NCBI GenBank assembly: GCA_007121115.1
Contig: SKMI01000137.1
Location: 1-6,169 of the forward strand
DNA: 6,169 bases
Direction of reading: 5' to 3'
Source of the DNA: Paracoccaceae bacterium
Lineage (GTDB): Bacteria > Pseudomonadota > Alphaproteobacteria > Rhodobacterales > Rhodobacteraceae
Part shown: positions 1 through 5,560 of the stretch, one piece after another
How the letters are laid out: each line of letters starts with the position of its first letter
How positions within the stretch are numbered: the first letter of the stretch is position 1
The notes under the pieces: model-generated
What the model saw: the letters and a program-made list of their open reading frames with translations, nothing else
Database searches by the model: none
What the model was told of the DNA's origin: nothing
Translations under genes and position numbers: made by a program

Positions 1-641
1 AGCCTGGTGTTCGGCCCCACGGCGGGCAGATCGGCGGCGTGGCGCGCAGGCAGGCAGCGGACTGGGCCAACGCCGATACGGGCCAAGAGGTCAAGTGCCT
101 GATCCTCCACCACATCCGGCAGCGCACCGACCATCAGGAGTTGCCGCTCTTCGGTGGCGGGCATCACCGGGACCATGGAGGCGAGGCAGGCGTCCTCGCC
201 CTCGGTGAACGTGGTTTCGATGCCGGAGCCCGAGTAGTTCAGCACCCGCACATCGGGGCCGTGAATGCCGCTGAGCCGCTCGGCGGCGCGCGAAAGGTCG
301 AGCTTGATGACCTCGGACGGGCAGGAGCCGACCAGGAAAAGTTGCTTGATATCGGGGCGCCGGGCCAGCAGGCGGGCGACCTCGCGGTCAAGCTCGGCAT
401 TGGCATCGGCCATGCCGGCGAGGTCTTTCTCTTCCAGGATGGCGGTGCCGAAGCGCGGTTCGGCGAAGATCATCACGCCGGCGGCGGATTGCAGCAGATG
501 CGCGCAGGTGCGCGAGCCGACAACGAGGAAGAACGCGTCCTGCATCTTGCGGTGCAGCCAGATGATTCCGGTCAGGCCGCAGAAGACCTCGCGCTGGCCG
601 CGCTCCTTCAGGACGGGGGTGTTGCGGCAGCCGGTGGTCAT
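1..641 (-). CDS. bchN: BchN, light-independent protochlorophyllide reductase subunit N (partial, 3' end outside window)
   Basis: BchN pairs with BchB to form the catalytic NB component of dark-operative protochlorophyllide oxidoreductase. This component receives electrons from BchL and reduces ring D of protochlorophyllide to chlorophyllide a in the cytoplasm; it resembles nitrogenase MoFe protein. Translating the minus strand from the ATG at 641 gives an uninterrupted frame of 213 codons that leaves the window, about half the usual length of roughly 425 residues. Recognisable stretches are REVFCGLTGIIWLHRKMQDA, VVGSRTCAHLLQSAAG and LFLVGSCPSEVIKLDLSRAA. Cys21, Cys46 and Cys107 have the same 25- and 61-residue spacing as the three BchN ligands of the NB [4Fe-4S] cluster in R. 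capsulatus (Cys26, Cys51, Cys112, from memory). The start overlaps the bchF stop as ATGA, so the two are probably translationally coupled. bchB, bchH, bchL and bchM would be expected further left, which is inference from other clusters. The forward-strand frames across this region are antisense shadows. Confidence 0.96.
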   Translation of the reverse strand, partial: MTTGCRNTPVLKERGQREVFCGLTGIIWLHRKMQDAFFLVVGSRTCAHLLQSAAGVMIFAEPRFGTAILEEKDLAGMADANAELDREVARLLARRPDIKQLFLVGSCPSEVIKLDLSRAAERLSGIHGPDVRVLNYSGSGIETTFTEGEDACLASMVPVMPATEERQLLMVGALPDVVEDQALDLLARIGVGPVRCLPARHAADLPAVGPNTR

Positions 642-1135
642 GCCGGGACCTCCTGCGGAACGGTTTGCGCGGTCGGCGCAGAGAGCCGGGCCATGCGGAG
701 TTTCCAGAGGAACTGCGCGGCGTTCACCACGTAGATGGCGTAGGCGACCAGCGCGACCTGCATCAGCTGTTCCTGGGTCATCGACCCCGCGGCAAGCGCG
801 ACCAGATAGACCGTGTGCAGCGCGATCACGAGAAAGCTGACCACATCCTCCCAGAAGAAGGCGGGCGCCAGAAGATACTGGCCGAACACCTCTTTTTCCC
901 AGATCGCGCCTGTGACCATGATGGTGTAAAGCGCGGCAGTCTTGATCACGACCGAGACGGTGGCGGCTGCGTAGCCTTCGCCCGTCATCAGGAAGCGGAT
1001 CACCAGTACCGCGGAGATGACGCAGATCACCAGCTGCACGGGCGCCAGGATCCCCTGAACCAGGGTCCAGCGTGACGAATCGCGCCTCTGGCGTTGTTCG
1101 GGTGTGTAAAGCTGGATGCCGCGCTGCGGTGCCAT
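638..1135 (-). CDS. bchF: BchF, 3-vinyl bacteriochlorophyllide hydratase
   Basis: BchF hydrates the C3 vinyl group of (bacterio)chlorophyllide to the 3-hydroxyethyl form, which BchC later oxidises to the acetyl group of bacteriochlorophyll a. The 165-residue product has the usual family length and a recognisable sequence: N-terminal RGIQLYTPEQRQRRDSSRWT, then EKEVFGQYLLAPAFFWEDVV, then AYAIYVVNAAQFLWKLR. Four hydrophobic segments are visible at about residues 26-49, 57-78, 95-116 and 121-143, so it is an integral membrane protein. The ATG at 1135 is preceded on its strand by a purine-rich GGGAGGGG at 1148-1141, a good ribosome binding site. It is the first gene of a leftward unit with bchN, and its stop overlaps the bchN ATG. 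Its likely promoter carries a PpsR box at the -35 element, so oxygen-dependent repression is expected. Function is assigned by sequence recognition. Confidence 0.96.
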   Translation of the reverse strand: MAPQRGIQLYTPEQRQRRDSSRWTLVQGILAPVQLVICVISAVLVIRFLMTGEGYAAATVSVVIKTAALYTIMVTGAIWEKEVFGQYLLAPAFFWEDVVSFLVIALHTVYLVALAAGSMTQEQLMQVALVAYAIYVVNAAQFLWKLRMARLSAPTAQTVPQEVPA

Positions 1136-1166
1136 CGGCGCCCCTCCCAGGTCGATTCCTTGAAGA

Positions 1167-1196
1167 AGATTACGCCGGGGGGTTCCGGAGTGTCAA
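1167..1196 (-). promoter_or_regulatory. Probable sigma70-type promoter of bchF
   Basis: On the minus strand a perfect TTGACA (1196-1191) is followed after 18 bp by TAATCT (1172-1167). Transcription would start near 1160, giving a leader of about 25 nt that contains the ribosome binding site. The -35 hexamer lies inside the PpsR box at 1191-1208, the usual way PpsR blocks polymerase. The -10 match is only moderate, as is common in this group. Confidence 0.6.
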
Positions 1197-1208
1197 CTAA
1201 ATCTTACA
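1191..1208. promoter_or_regulatory. PpsR/CrtJ box in front of bchF
   Basis: TGTCAACTAAATCTTACA is an exact match to the TGT-N12-ACA consensus known for PpsR/CrtJ operators in Rhodobacter. Its centre lies about 64 bp upstream of the bchF start. The TGTCAA half, read on the minus strand, is TTGACA, the likely -35 element of the bchF promoter, so a bound repressor would cover it. It shares the form TGTCAA-N6-CTTACA with the reverse complement of the ppaA box and with the second bchE box. Binding is inferred from the motif. Confidence 0.85.
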
Positions 1209-1331
1209 CTCTGGCCGCCAACACTGTCACTTCACTTGGGCTGCGCGGCTTGTGAATTCCGGCAAAATCGAAAAATACAAACAGAAACAGACAGATAGGG
1301 TAATTTTCGGCCTCTATGCGCCCTGGCGGTG

Positions 1332-1349
1332 TGTAAGTTTCGTTTGACA
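1332..1349. promoter_or_regulatory. PpsR/CrtJ box in front of ppaA/aerR
   Basis: TGTAAGTTTCGTTTGACA is an exact TGT-N12-ACA match. Its reverse complement has the form TGTCAA-N6-CTTACA, the same asymmetric version seen in front of bchF, but here in the opposite orientation so that TTGACA reads toward ppaA. The centre is about 112 bp upstream of the chosen ppaA ATG and 141 bp from the centre of the bchF box. It suggests that ppaA, and ppsR if cotranscribed, is controlled by PpsR itself. Confidence 0.8.
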
Positions 1350-1373
1350 GGGCGTGGCCTTCCTGTGAAAGTT
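1344..1373 (+). promoter_or_regulatory. Possible ppaA promoter (good -35, poor -10)
   Basis: TTGACA at 1344-1349 is a perfect -35 hexamer inside the PpsR box. At 17-18 bp spacing the -10 position reads GAAAGT or AAAGTT, a weak match. If used, transcription would start near 1379 and leave a leader of about 75 nt before the ATG at 1453. A weak -10 may mean that an activator is needed; this is inference. Confidence 0.35.
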
Positions 1374-1452
1374 GTTCGGAACACTTGACGTTCGGGCCGC
1401 GCTGACTACGCGCACGGGACGGTCCGGAAAGATCCGCCTGGGGGAGGCGCAG

Positions 1453-2250
1453 ATGCAGACAGTTCAGAATGTGCATTTCGGATCGCTGCCAATTGGAGAT
1501 GCCACAGTGCGGGAATTTGCCTTTCGTGTGGTCACGGAACTGGCGCGCTCTTCGGGGATCGAGTCCGGTCGGGCCGAGGCGTCATTTCTGACGATGCTGA
1601 TTTCGGCGGCGCGTTCGGGCGATCCGGCGGTGCTGCAGGACCTGCTCACCGCGATGAAGCGCCGCCGGATCTCGGCGGAGCAGGTCATCGATATCTATTT
1701 CCCCTGCGCCATCGACCATATCGGCACCGACTGGCACAATGCCAGGATCGATGTCCTGCAGGCGACGCTGGCCATGTCCCGCCTGCAGCGGCTGCTGCGC
1801 GAACTGGGCCGGGCCTGGGTTTCGGACCGGGCGGCAGCGAGCCATGCAGGCTGCGTGCTGCTGCTGATGCCGCAGGGTGAACAACATGTGCTGGGCGCAA
1901 TGATTGCCGCCAACCAGTTGCGGCGCCTGGGCGTTTCGGTGCGGATCGAATTTGCGCCGGGGCCGGGCGTGATCACGGAAATGCTGGAAAAGAAGCGCTT
2001 CAACGCCGTGTTCCTGTCGGTCTCGAACGAATCGTCTGTCGCCGGCACCGCTGCTTGCGTTGACGAAATCCGCAAGGCGCGTGCAGCGGAAATGCCCGTT
2101 ATCGTCGGTGGGGGCTTGGTTTCGCAGGCGACAGGGGATAGAAACCGCGGTCGGATCAGGAGCGAGACGGGGGCCGATATCGCCACTTCGGATGTGCACG
2201 AGGCATTGGCGTTCTGCGGCATGCGAAAGCTTTGCGCAGCTGCTGAATGA
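1453..2250 (+). CDS. ppaA: PpaA/AerR, cobalamin-binding antirepressor partner of PpsR
   Basis: This is the cobalamin-binding regulator called PpaA in R. sphaeroides and AerR in R. capsulatus, which works with PpsR/CrtJ to adjust photosynthesis gene expression to light and oxygen. The 265-residue product has an N-terminal helical region (about 15-125, including DWHNARIDVLQATLAMSRLQ) that resembles the helical cap of light-sensing B12 domains. A B12-binding Rossmann-like domain follows (about 132-255): LLLMPQGEQHVLG, VFLSVSNESS, VIVGGG and the late GADIATSDVHEAL. His145 in GEQHVLG occupies the place of the DxHxxG histidine, and its number matches the His145 cobalamin ligand reported for R. capsulatus AerR. 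The ATG at 1453 is chosen for the GGGGAG at 1441-1446 and for this length. The frame is open upstream to 1369, but its only recognised alternative start there is a TTG at 1372. There is no DNA-binding domain of obvious type. It lies directly upstream of ppsR in the same direction and is probably cotranscribed with it. Confidence 0.93.
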   Translation: MQTVQNVHFGSLPIGDATVREFAFRVVTELARSSGIESGRAEASFLTMLISAARSGDPAVLQDLLTAMKRRRISAEQVIDIYFPCAIDHIGTDWHNARIDVLQATLAMSRLQRLLRELGRAWVSDRAAASHAGCVLLLMPQGEQHVLGAMIAANQLRRLGVSVRIEFAPGPGVITEMLEKKRFNAVFLSVSNESSVAGTAACVDEIRKARAAEMPVIVGGGLVSQATGDRNRGRIRSETGADIATSDVHEALAFCGMRKLCAAAE

Positions 2251-2341
2251 CGCGCCTTGCGGTCCTGTCGCGGCGTTAAGCACTGTCGACAAGGGCAGGG
2301 AAGGTGGTGGAGTCGTGGCAAGCGAAGGAGCGAAAGTGCCC

Positions 2342-3745
2342 ATGGACGCGGCCTCTGCCGTCTTGCAGGACTCGTTCCTTGCGCCGGTTCTGACCAGCTT
2401 CGCCGACGTCTGTCTGGAGATCGACGATAACGGCACGGTTGCCGTGGCCAAGGTCAAGCCCGAGGTCGCTGCCGACAAGGAGGTCCAGACCTGGGTCGGC
2501 GCCGATCTGAAGGAACTGGTCGATCCCGGGTCCGCCCGGCGGTTGCAGGAACGGCTGGAAAAATTCGCCGAGGACGCGCAGGGCGACGCCGAGGGGCCCG
2601 TCCGCTGGGTGGAGCTTTCGCATCTGCGCGATGGCGAAACCGGTTTCCCGGTGCGCTACGCCATGCACAGGATCGCCGGTTCCGGCCGCATCCTGATGCT
2701 GGGGCAGGACCAGCGCCCGATCATCGAGATACAGCAGCAACTGCTGAACGCCCAGGTGGCGCTGGAGCGTGACTACGAGGCTCAGCGCGAGATCGACACG
2801 CGCTACCGCATCCTCATGGATTTCACCGCCGATGCCATCGTGCTTGTTTCCACGAGCAATGGGCAGATCGTCGATATCAACCACACGGCCGCTGCGATGC
2901 TCGATTCCACGCGCGCGGGGCTGGTGGGGGCGAAGTTTGCCGATTGTTTCGCCAACCGCGGCACCGAGGACCTGCTGGCCGCGCTCGAGCTGCCGGACGC
3001 CGCCGGATCGTCCAGTTCGGTCGAAGTGGAGTCCAGAAACCAGCAGCGCCTGCTGCATCTGACCGGAAAGCTGTTCCGCGCCTCGGGGGAGCAGCTTGTG
3101 ATGGTGCGCGTGGTCGATCCCGACCATGCCGGGGCGGGGGACGGGCAGCTTGCGTCGCACCTGCGGCAGTTGTTCCATCACGGCCCCGATGCGATCGTGT
3201 TCACCGACCGCGACGGCAACATCCTGGCGGCCAGCGAGACGTTCCTGAACCTCACCGATGCCCCGGCCTCGGATTCGGTGCGGGGCCGGTCGATTGCCGA
3301 TTTCCTGGGCCGTGGGGCTGTCGATCTGCGCGTGCTCCTGGACAACGCGCGCCGCTCCGGGCATCTGCGGATGTATGCGACCCGGTTGAAGACGGACTTC
3401 GGCGCGCAACTGGCGGTCGAGATTTCGGCGGCCTGGCTTGACGACGAATTCGACCCGGTTCTGGCGCTGGTCATCCGCAATGCTGCCAGTGCCACCAGTC
3501 TGCGGGTGGAGGGACCTGGTCCGCAGGATCAGAACATGCAGAACGTGATCGAACTGGTGGGCTCGTCGGCGCTCAAGGATATCGTTTCGGAAACCACCGA
3601 GGTGATCGAGAAAATCTGCATCGAGACGGCGATCGAACTGACCCGCAACAATCGCGTCGCCGCGGCCGAGATGCTGGGCCTGTCGCGCCAGTCGCTGTAT
3701 GTCAAGCTGCGCAAATATGGGCTTCTGAGCCGGGACGAGGAATAA
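2342..3745 (+). CDS. ppsR: PpsR/CrtJ, redox-responsive transcriptional repressor of photosynthesis genes
   Basis: PpsR is the aerobic repressor of bacteriochlorophyll, carotenoid and antenna genes and binds TGT-N12-ACA operators. The 467-residue product matches the family length (464-469). It has an N-terminal PAS-like domain (about 10-120), a glutamine-rich helical linker (about 124-153, IIEIQQQLLNAQVALERDYE), PAS1 (about 155-265), PAS2 (about 274-380, with LFHHGPDAIVFTDRDGNIL) and a C-terminal Fis-type helix-turn-helix (about 425-463, LTRNNRVAAAEMLGLSRQSL). The redox-active Cys next to the helix-turn-helix is kept as Cys426 in EKICIETAIEL. The PAS1 Cys known as Cys251 in R. sphaeroides is Val255 here; the remaining Cys are Cys24 and Cys202. 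I chose the ATG at 2342 for the GAAGGAG at 2325-2331 and the family length. The same frame stays open back into ppaA, and GTG codons at 2315 and 2336 are possible but less likely starts. The gene lies between its own presumed target promoters. Confidence 0.95.
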   Translation: MDAASAVLQDSFLAPVLTSFADVCLEIDDNGTVAVAKVKPEVAADKEVQTWVGADLKELVDPGSARRLQERLEKFAEDAQGDAEGPVRWVELSHLRDGETGFPVRYAMHRIAGSGRILMLGQDQRPIIEIQQQLLNAQVALERDYEAQREIDTRYRILMDFTADAIVLVSTSNGQIVDINHTAAAMLDSTRAGLVGAKFADCFANRGTEDLLAALELPDAAGSSSSVEVESRNQQRLLHLTGKLFRASGEQLVMVRVVDPDHAGAGDGQLASHLRQLFHHGPDAIVFTDRDGNILAASETFLNLTDAPASDSVRGRSIADFLGRGAVDLRVLLDNARRSGHLRMYATRLKTDFGAQLAVEISAAWLDDEFDPVLALVIRNAASATSLRVEGPGPQDQNMQNVIELVGSSALKDIVSETTEVIEKICIETAIELTRNNRVAAAEMLGLSRQSLYVKLRKYGLLSRDEE

Positions 3746-3771
3746 CCGGCGCCGCGCTGCCCGTCCGCACC

Positions 3772-3785
3772 TTGATCTGTGTCAA
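3772..3785. promoter_or_regulatory. Candidate FnrL (FNR-type) box upstream of bchE
   Basis: TTGAT-CTGT-GTCAA matches the FNR consensus TTGAT-N4-ATCAA at 9 of 10 positions. FnrL is known to activate some tetrapyrrole genes when oxygen is low in Rhodobacter, and bchE encodes the anaerobic cyclase, so the placement makes sense. The site is centred about 61 bp upstream of the bchE ATG and shares bases 3780-3785 with the first PpsR box. The functional claim is inference from the motif. Confidence 0.5.
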
Positions 3786-3797
3786 TTCAACTTCACA
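3780..3797. promoter_or_regulatory. First PpsR/CrtJ box upstream of bchE
   Basis: TGTCAATTCAACTTCACA is an exact TGT-N12-ACA match and is nearly symmetrical (TGTCAA / TTCACA). It is followed after 7 bp by a second box, an arrangement close to the classic pair with an 8-bp gap at the R. capsulatus bchC promoter, where two CrtJ units bind cooperatively. TTCACA at 3792-3797 could serve as a -35 element toward bchE, but no good -10 is seen at 16-18 bp. Confidence 0.85.
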
Positions 3798-3804
3798 CTG
3801 ACTG

Positions 3805-3822
3805 TGTCAACCTGGGCTTACA
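3805..3822. promoter_or_regulatory. Second PpsR/CrtJ box upstream of bchE
   Basis: TGTCAACCTGGGCTTACA is an exact TGT-N12-ACA match, 25 bp centre to centre from the first box. It ends 17 bp before the bchE ATG, so a bound repressor would sit on the expected -10 region or start of transcription. It has the TGTCAA-N6-CTTACA form shared with the bchF and ppaA boxes. The stretch between the two bchE boxes reads ACACTGACTGTGT (3795-3807), an inverted repeat made of their facing half-sites. Confidence 0.85.
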
Positions 3823-3839
3823 ATAGCGGAGGTTGCACC

Positions 3840-5555
3840 ATGCGAATCGTATTCGTCCACCCGAATTACCACTCCGGCGGCGCCGAGATCGCGGGCAACT
3901 GGCCCCCGGCCTGGGTGGCCTATCTGACCGGGTCGCTCAAGGCCGCAGGCTTCGACGATATCCACTTCATCGACGCGATGACCAACCACATCGACGATGA
4001 CACCTTGCGCGCGAAACTGGCCGAGTTGAAGCCCGATGTCGTGGGCACCACCGCCATTACGCCGTCCATCTATGTGGCCGAGCAAACGCTGAAGATCGCG
4101 CGCGAAGTGGCGCCCGATTGCGTGACCGTGCTGGGCGGGGTGCACGCGACCTTCATGTTCCGGCAGGTGCTGACCGAGGCCCCATGGATCGACACCATCG
4201 TGCGCGGCGAGGGCGAGGAGATCGTCGTCAACCTTATGACCGCCATCGCCGAGGGTCGCTGGCCCGAGGACAAGCACAGGATACACGGCCTCGCCTTCAT
4301 CGACGGGGGCGAGATCAAGGCCACGCAGGCTGCCTCGACCGTCAAGAACCTGGACGGGATCACCCCCGACTGGTCGATCCTGGAATGGGACAAGTACATC
4401 TATGTGCCGCTGAACCGGAAAGTCGCCATTCCCAACATGGCCCGCGGCTGCCCCTTCACCTGCAGCTTCTGCAGCCAGTGGAAATTCTGGCGCGACTACC
4501 GGGTGCGTGACCCGAAGAAGGTGGTGGACGAGATCGAGGACCTGGTGAACAACCACGGCGTCGGCTTCTTCATCCTGGCCGACGAGGAACCGACCATCAA
4601 CCGCAAGAAATTCATCCAGTTCTGCGAAGAGCTGATTGCGCGCGGCCTGCCCGAGCGGATCCAGTGGGGCATCAACACCCGGGTCACCGATATCATGCGC
4701 GACAAGGACCTGCTGCCCTTCTACCGCAAGGCGGGGCTGGTGCATGTCTCGCTGGGCACCGAGGCGGCGGCGCAGCTCAAGCTCGACCAGTTCAACAAGG
4801 AAACCACCGTCGCCCAGAACAAGGAGGCGATCCGGCTCCTGCGCGAGGCCGATATCTTCACCGAGGCGCAGTTCATCGTGGGGCTGGACAACGAAACCCC
4901 CGAGACGCTGGAAGAAACCTATCGCATGGCCTGGGACTGGCAGCCCGATCTGGCCAACTGGGCGATGTACACCCCTTGGCCCTTCACGCCGCTGTTCCAG
5001 GAATTGCGCGATCAGGTCGAGGTCTTCGATTATTCGAAATACAACTTCGTCACCCCGATCATGAAGCCCAAGGCGATGTCGCGCGGGCGGCTGCTGGAAG
5101 GGGTTCTGAAGAACTACCGCCGCTTCTACATGCAGAAGGCGTTGTTCCACTATCCGTGGCGTGGGACGGGCTATCGGCGCCGCTACCTGCTGGGCTGCCT
5201 GAAGGCGTTCCTTAAGGCGGGGGTGCAGCGGCAGTTCTATGACCTGGGCAAGACCGATTACTTCAGCATGAAATCCCGCGACGATCTGGATTTCGGCTTC
5301 GACATGACCCGGACCATCGCCGATGCGCAGCTGGCGGACTGGGAAGACCACGCCGACAAGAAGCGCAAGGCCGCCGAGCGGCGCGAGGCGCTGCGCGCGC
5401 AGGGAAAAGCACGCGCGGCCGAGCGCACCGCGCTCAAGGCCTGCGGCGGCGGCGGGCAGTTGACGGATGACGAGGCCGAACTGGCTGCGTCCGGACCGCG
5501 CCCGTTCCGGATGCCCAACGGCGCCACGGTCGACCGGCGCGAGCCGGCGGAGTGA
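3840..5555 (+). CDS. bchE: BchE, anaerobic magnesium-protoporphyrin IX monomethyl ester cyclase
   Basis: BchE is the oxygen-independent cyclase that builds the fifth (isocyclic) ring, converting Mg-protoporphyrin IX monomethyl ester to divinyl protochlorophyllide, using a radical-SAM cluster and cobalamin with oxygen derived from water. The product has 571 residues, close to the usual length of about 575. An N-terminal B12-binding-type domain spans about 1-145 (MRIVFVHPNYHSGGAEIAGN, VTVLGGVHATFM, RGEGEE). The radical-SAM core spans about 190-400 and carries the CxxxCxxC motif as Cys204, Cys208 and Cys211 in ARGCPFTCSFCSQW. The C-terminal tail from about residue 501 is charged and helical, rich in Lys, Arg, Glu and Ala. 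The ATG at 3840 is supported by GGAGG at 3828-3832 and by the family N-terminus. The in-frame GTG at 3804 lies at the edge of a PpsR box and would add 12 unrelated residues, so it is rejected. The stop overlaps the possible bchJ start region, suggesting a bchEJ operon. Confidence 0.97.
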   Translation: MRIVFVHPNYHSGGAEIAGNWPPAWVAYLTGSLKAAGFDDIHFIDAMTNHIDDDTLRAKLAELKPDVVGTTAITPSIYVAEQTLKIAREVAPDCVTVLGGVHATFMFRQVLTEAPWIDTIVRGEGEEIVVNLMTAIAEGRWPEDKHRIHGLAFIDGGEIKATQAASTVKNLDGITPDWSILEWDKYIYVPLNRKVAIPNMARGCPFTCSFCSQWKFWRDYRVRDPKKVVDEIEDLVNNHGVGFFILADEEPTINRKKFIQFCEELIARGLPERIQWGINTRVTDIMRDKDLLPFYRKAGLVHVSLGTEAAAQLKLDQFNKETTVAQNKEAIRLLREADIFTEAQFIVGLDNETPETLEETYRMAWDWQPDLANWAMYTPWPFTPLFQELRDQVEVFDYSKYNFVTPIMKPKAMSRGRLLEGVLKNYRRFYMQKALFHYPWRGTGYRRRYLLGCLKAFLKAGVQRQFYDLGKTDYFSMKSRDDLDFGFDMTRTIADAQLADWEDHADKKRKAAERREALRAQGKARAAERTALKACGGGGQLTDDEAELAASGPRPFRMPNGATVDRREPAE

Positions 5556-5560
5556 TGGCC

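Larger units (their letters stand above)
1136..1452. promoter_or_regulatory. Divergent bchF / ppaA control region
   Basis: These 317 bases contain no convincing gene and separate divergently transcribed bchF and ppaA. They hold two perfect PpsR boxes (1191-1208 and 1332-1349), a good sigma70-like promoter toward bchF, a weaker one toward ppaA, and the ribosome binding sites of both genes. The part between the boxes, roughly 1255-1315, is clearly richer in A and T than the rest of the window and includes an irregular run of ACAG units at about 1281-1294. I could not identify a convincing FNR, RegA/PrrA or IHF site there by eye. The leftward frame at 1476-1204 is rejected as a gene: it has no recognisable protein sequence and would run through the operators. 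Confidence 0.85.

Noticed and set aside
39..734. Plus-strand open frame of 231 codons at the left edge.
   Set aside because: It is antisense to BchN, whose minus-strand translation is unmistakable.
1364..1383. A third PpsR-like box near ppaA (TGT at 1364, ACA at 1381).
   Set aside because: The spacing is N14 instead of N12 and the inner bases are not symmetrical.
1372..1452. In-frame extension of ppaA from a TTG at 1372, which could give a longer AerR form as described in R. capsulatus.
   Set aside because: The extension has no other recognised start (ATG, GTG or TTG) and no convincing ribosome binding site before the TTG. With the likely -35 at 1344-1349, transcription would begin downstream of 1372. 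The ATG at 1453 also gives the His145 numbering of AerR.
1204..1476. Minus-strand open frame of 90 codons in the bchF-ppaA gap.
   Set aside because: Its protein is not recognisable, it overlaps the start of ppaA, and it would run through the divergent operators; it looks like a chance frame.
2284..2291. TGTCGACA palindrome between ppaA and ppsR.
   Set aside because: It is only 8 bp and has no match to the PpsR or FNR spacing; it is easily explained by chance.
3746..3771. Terminator hairpin after ppsR.
   Set aside because: The GC-rich stretch can form only short imperfect stems and has no following T run.
3819..3824. TACAAT as a -10 element for bchE.
   Set aside because: Transcription would then start within the ribosome binding site at about 3831, and no -35 lies 16-18 bp upstream.
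3807..5351. Long minus-strand open frame (514 codons) opposite bchE.
   Set aside because: It is an antisense shadow produced by GC-rich codon use. The plus strand encodes clear BchE with a radical-SAM motif.
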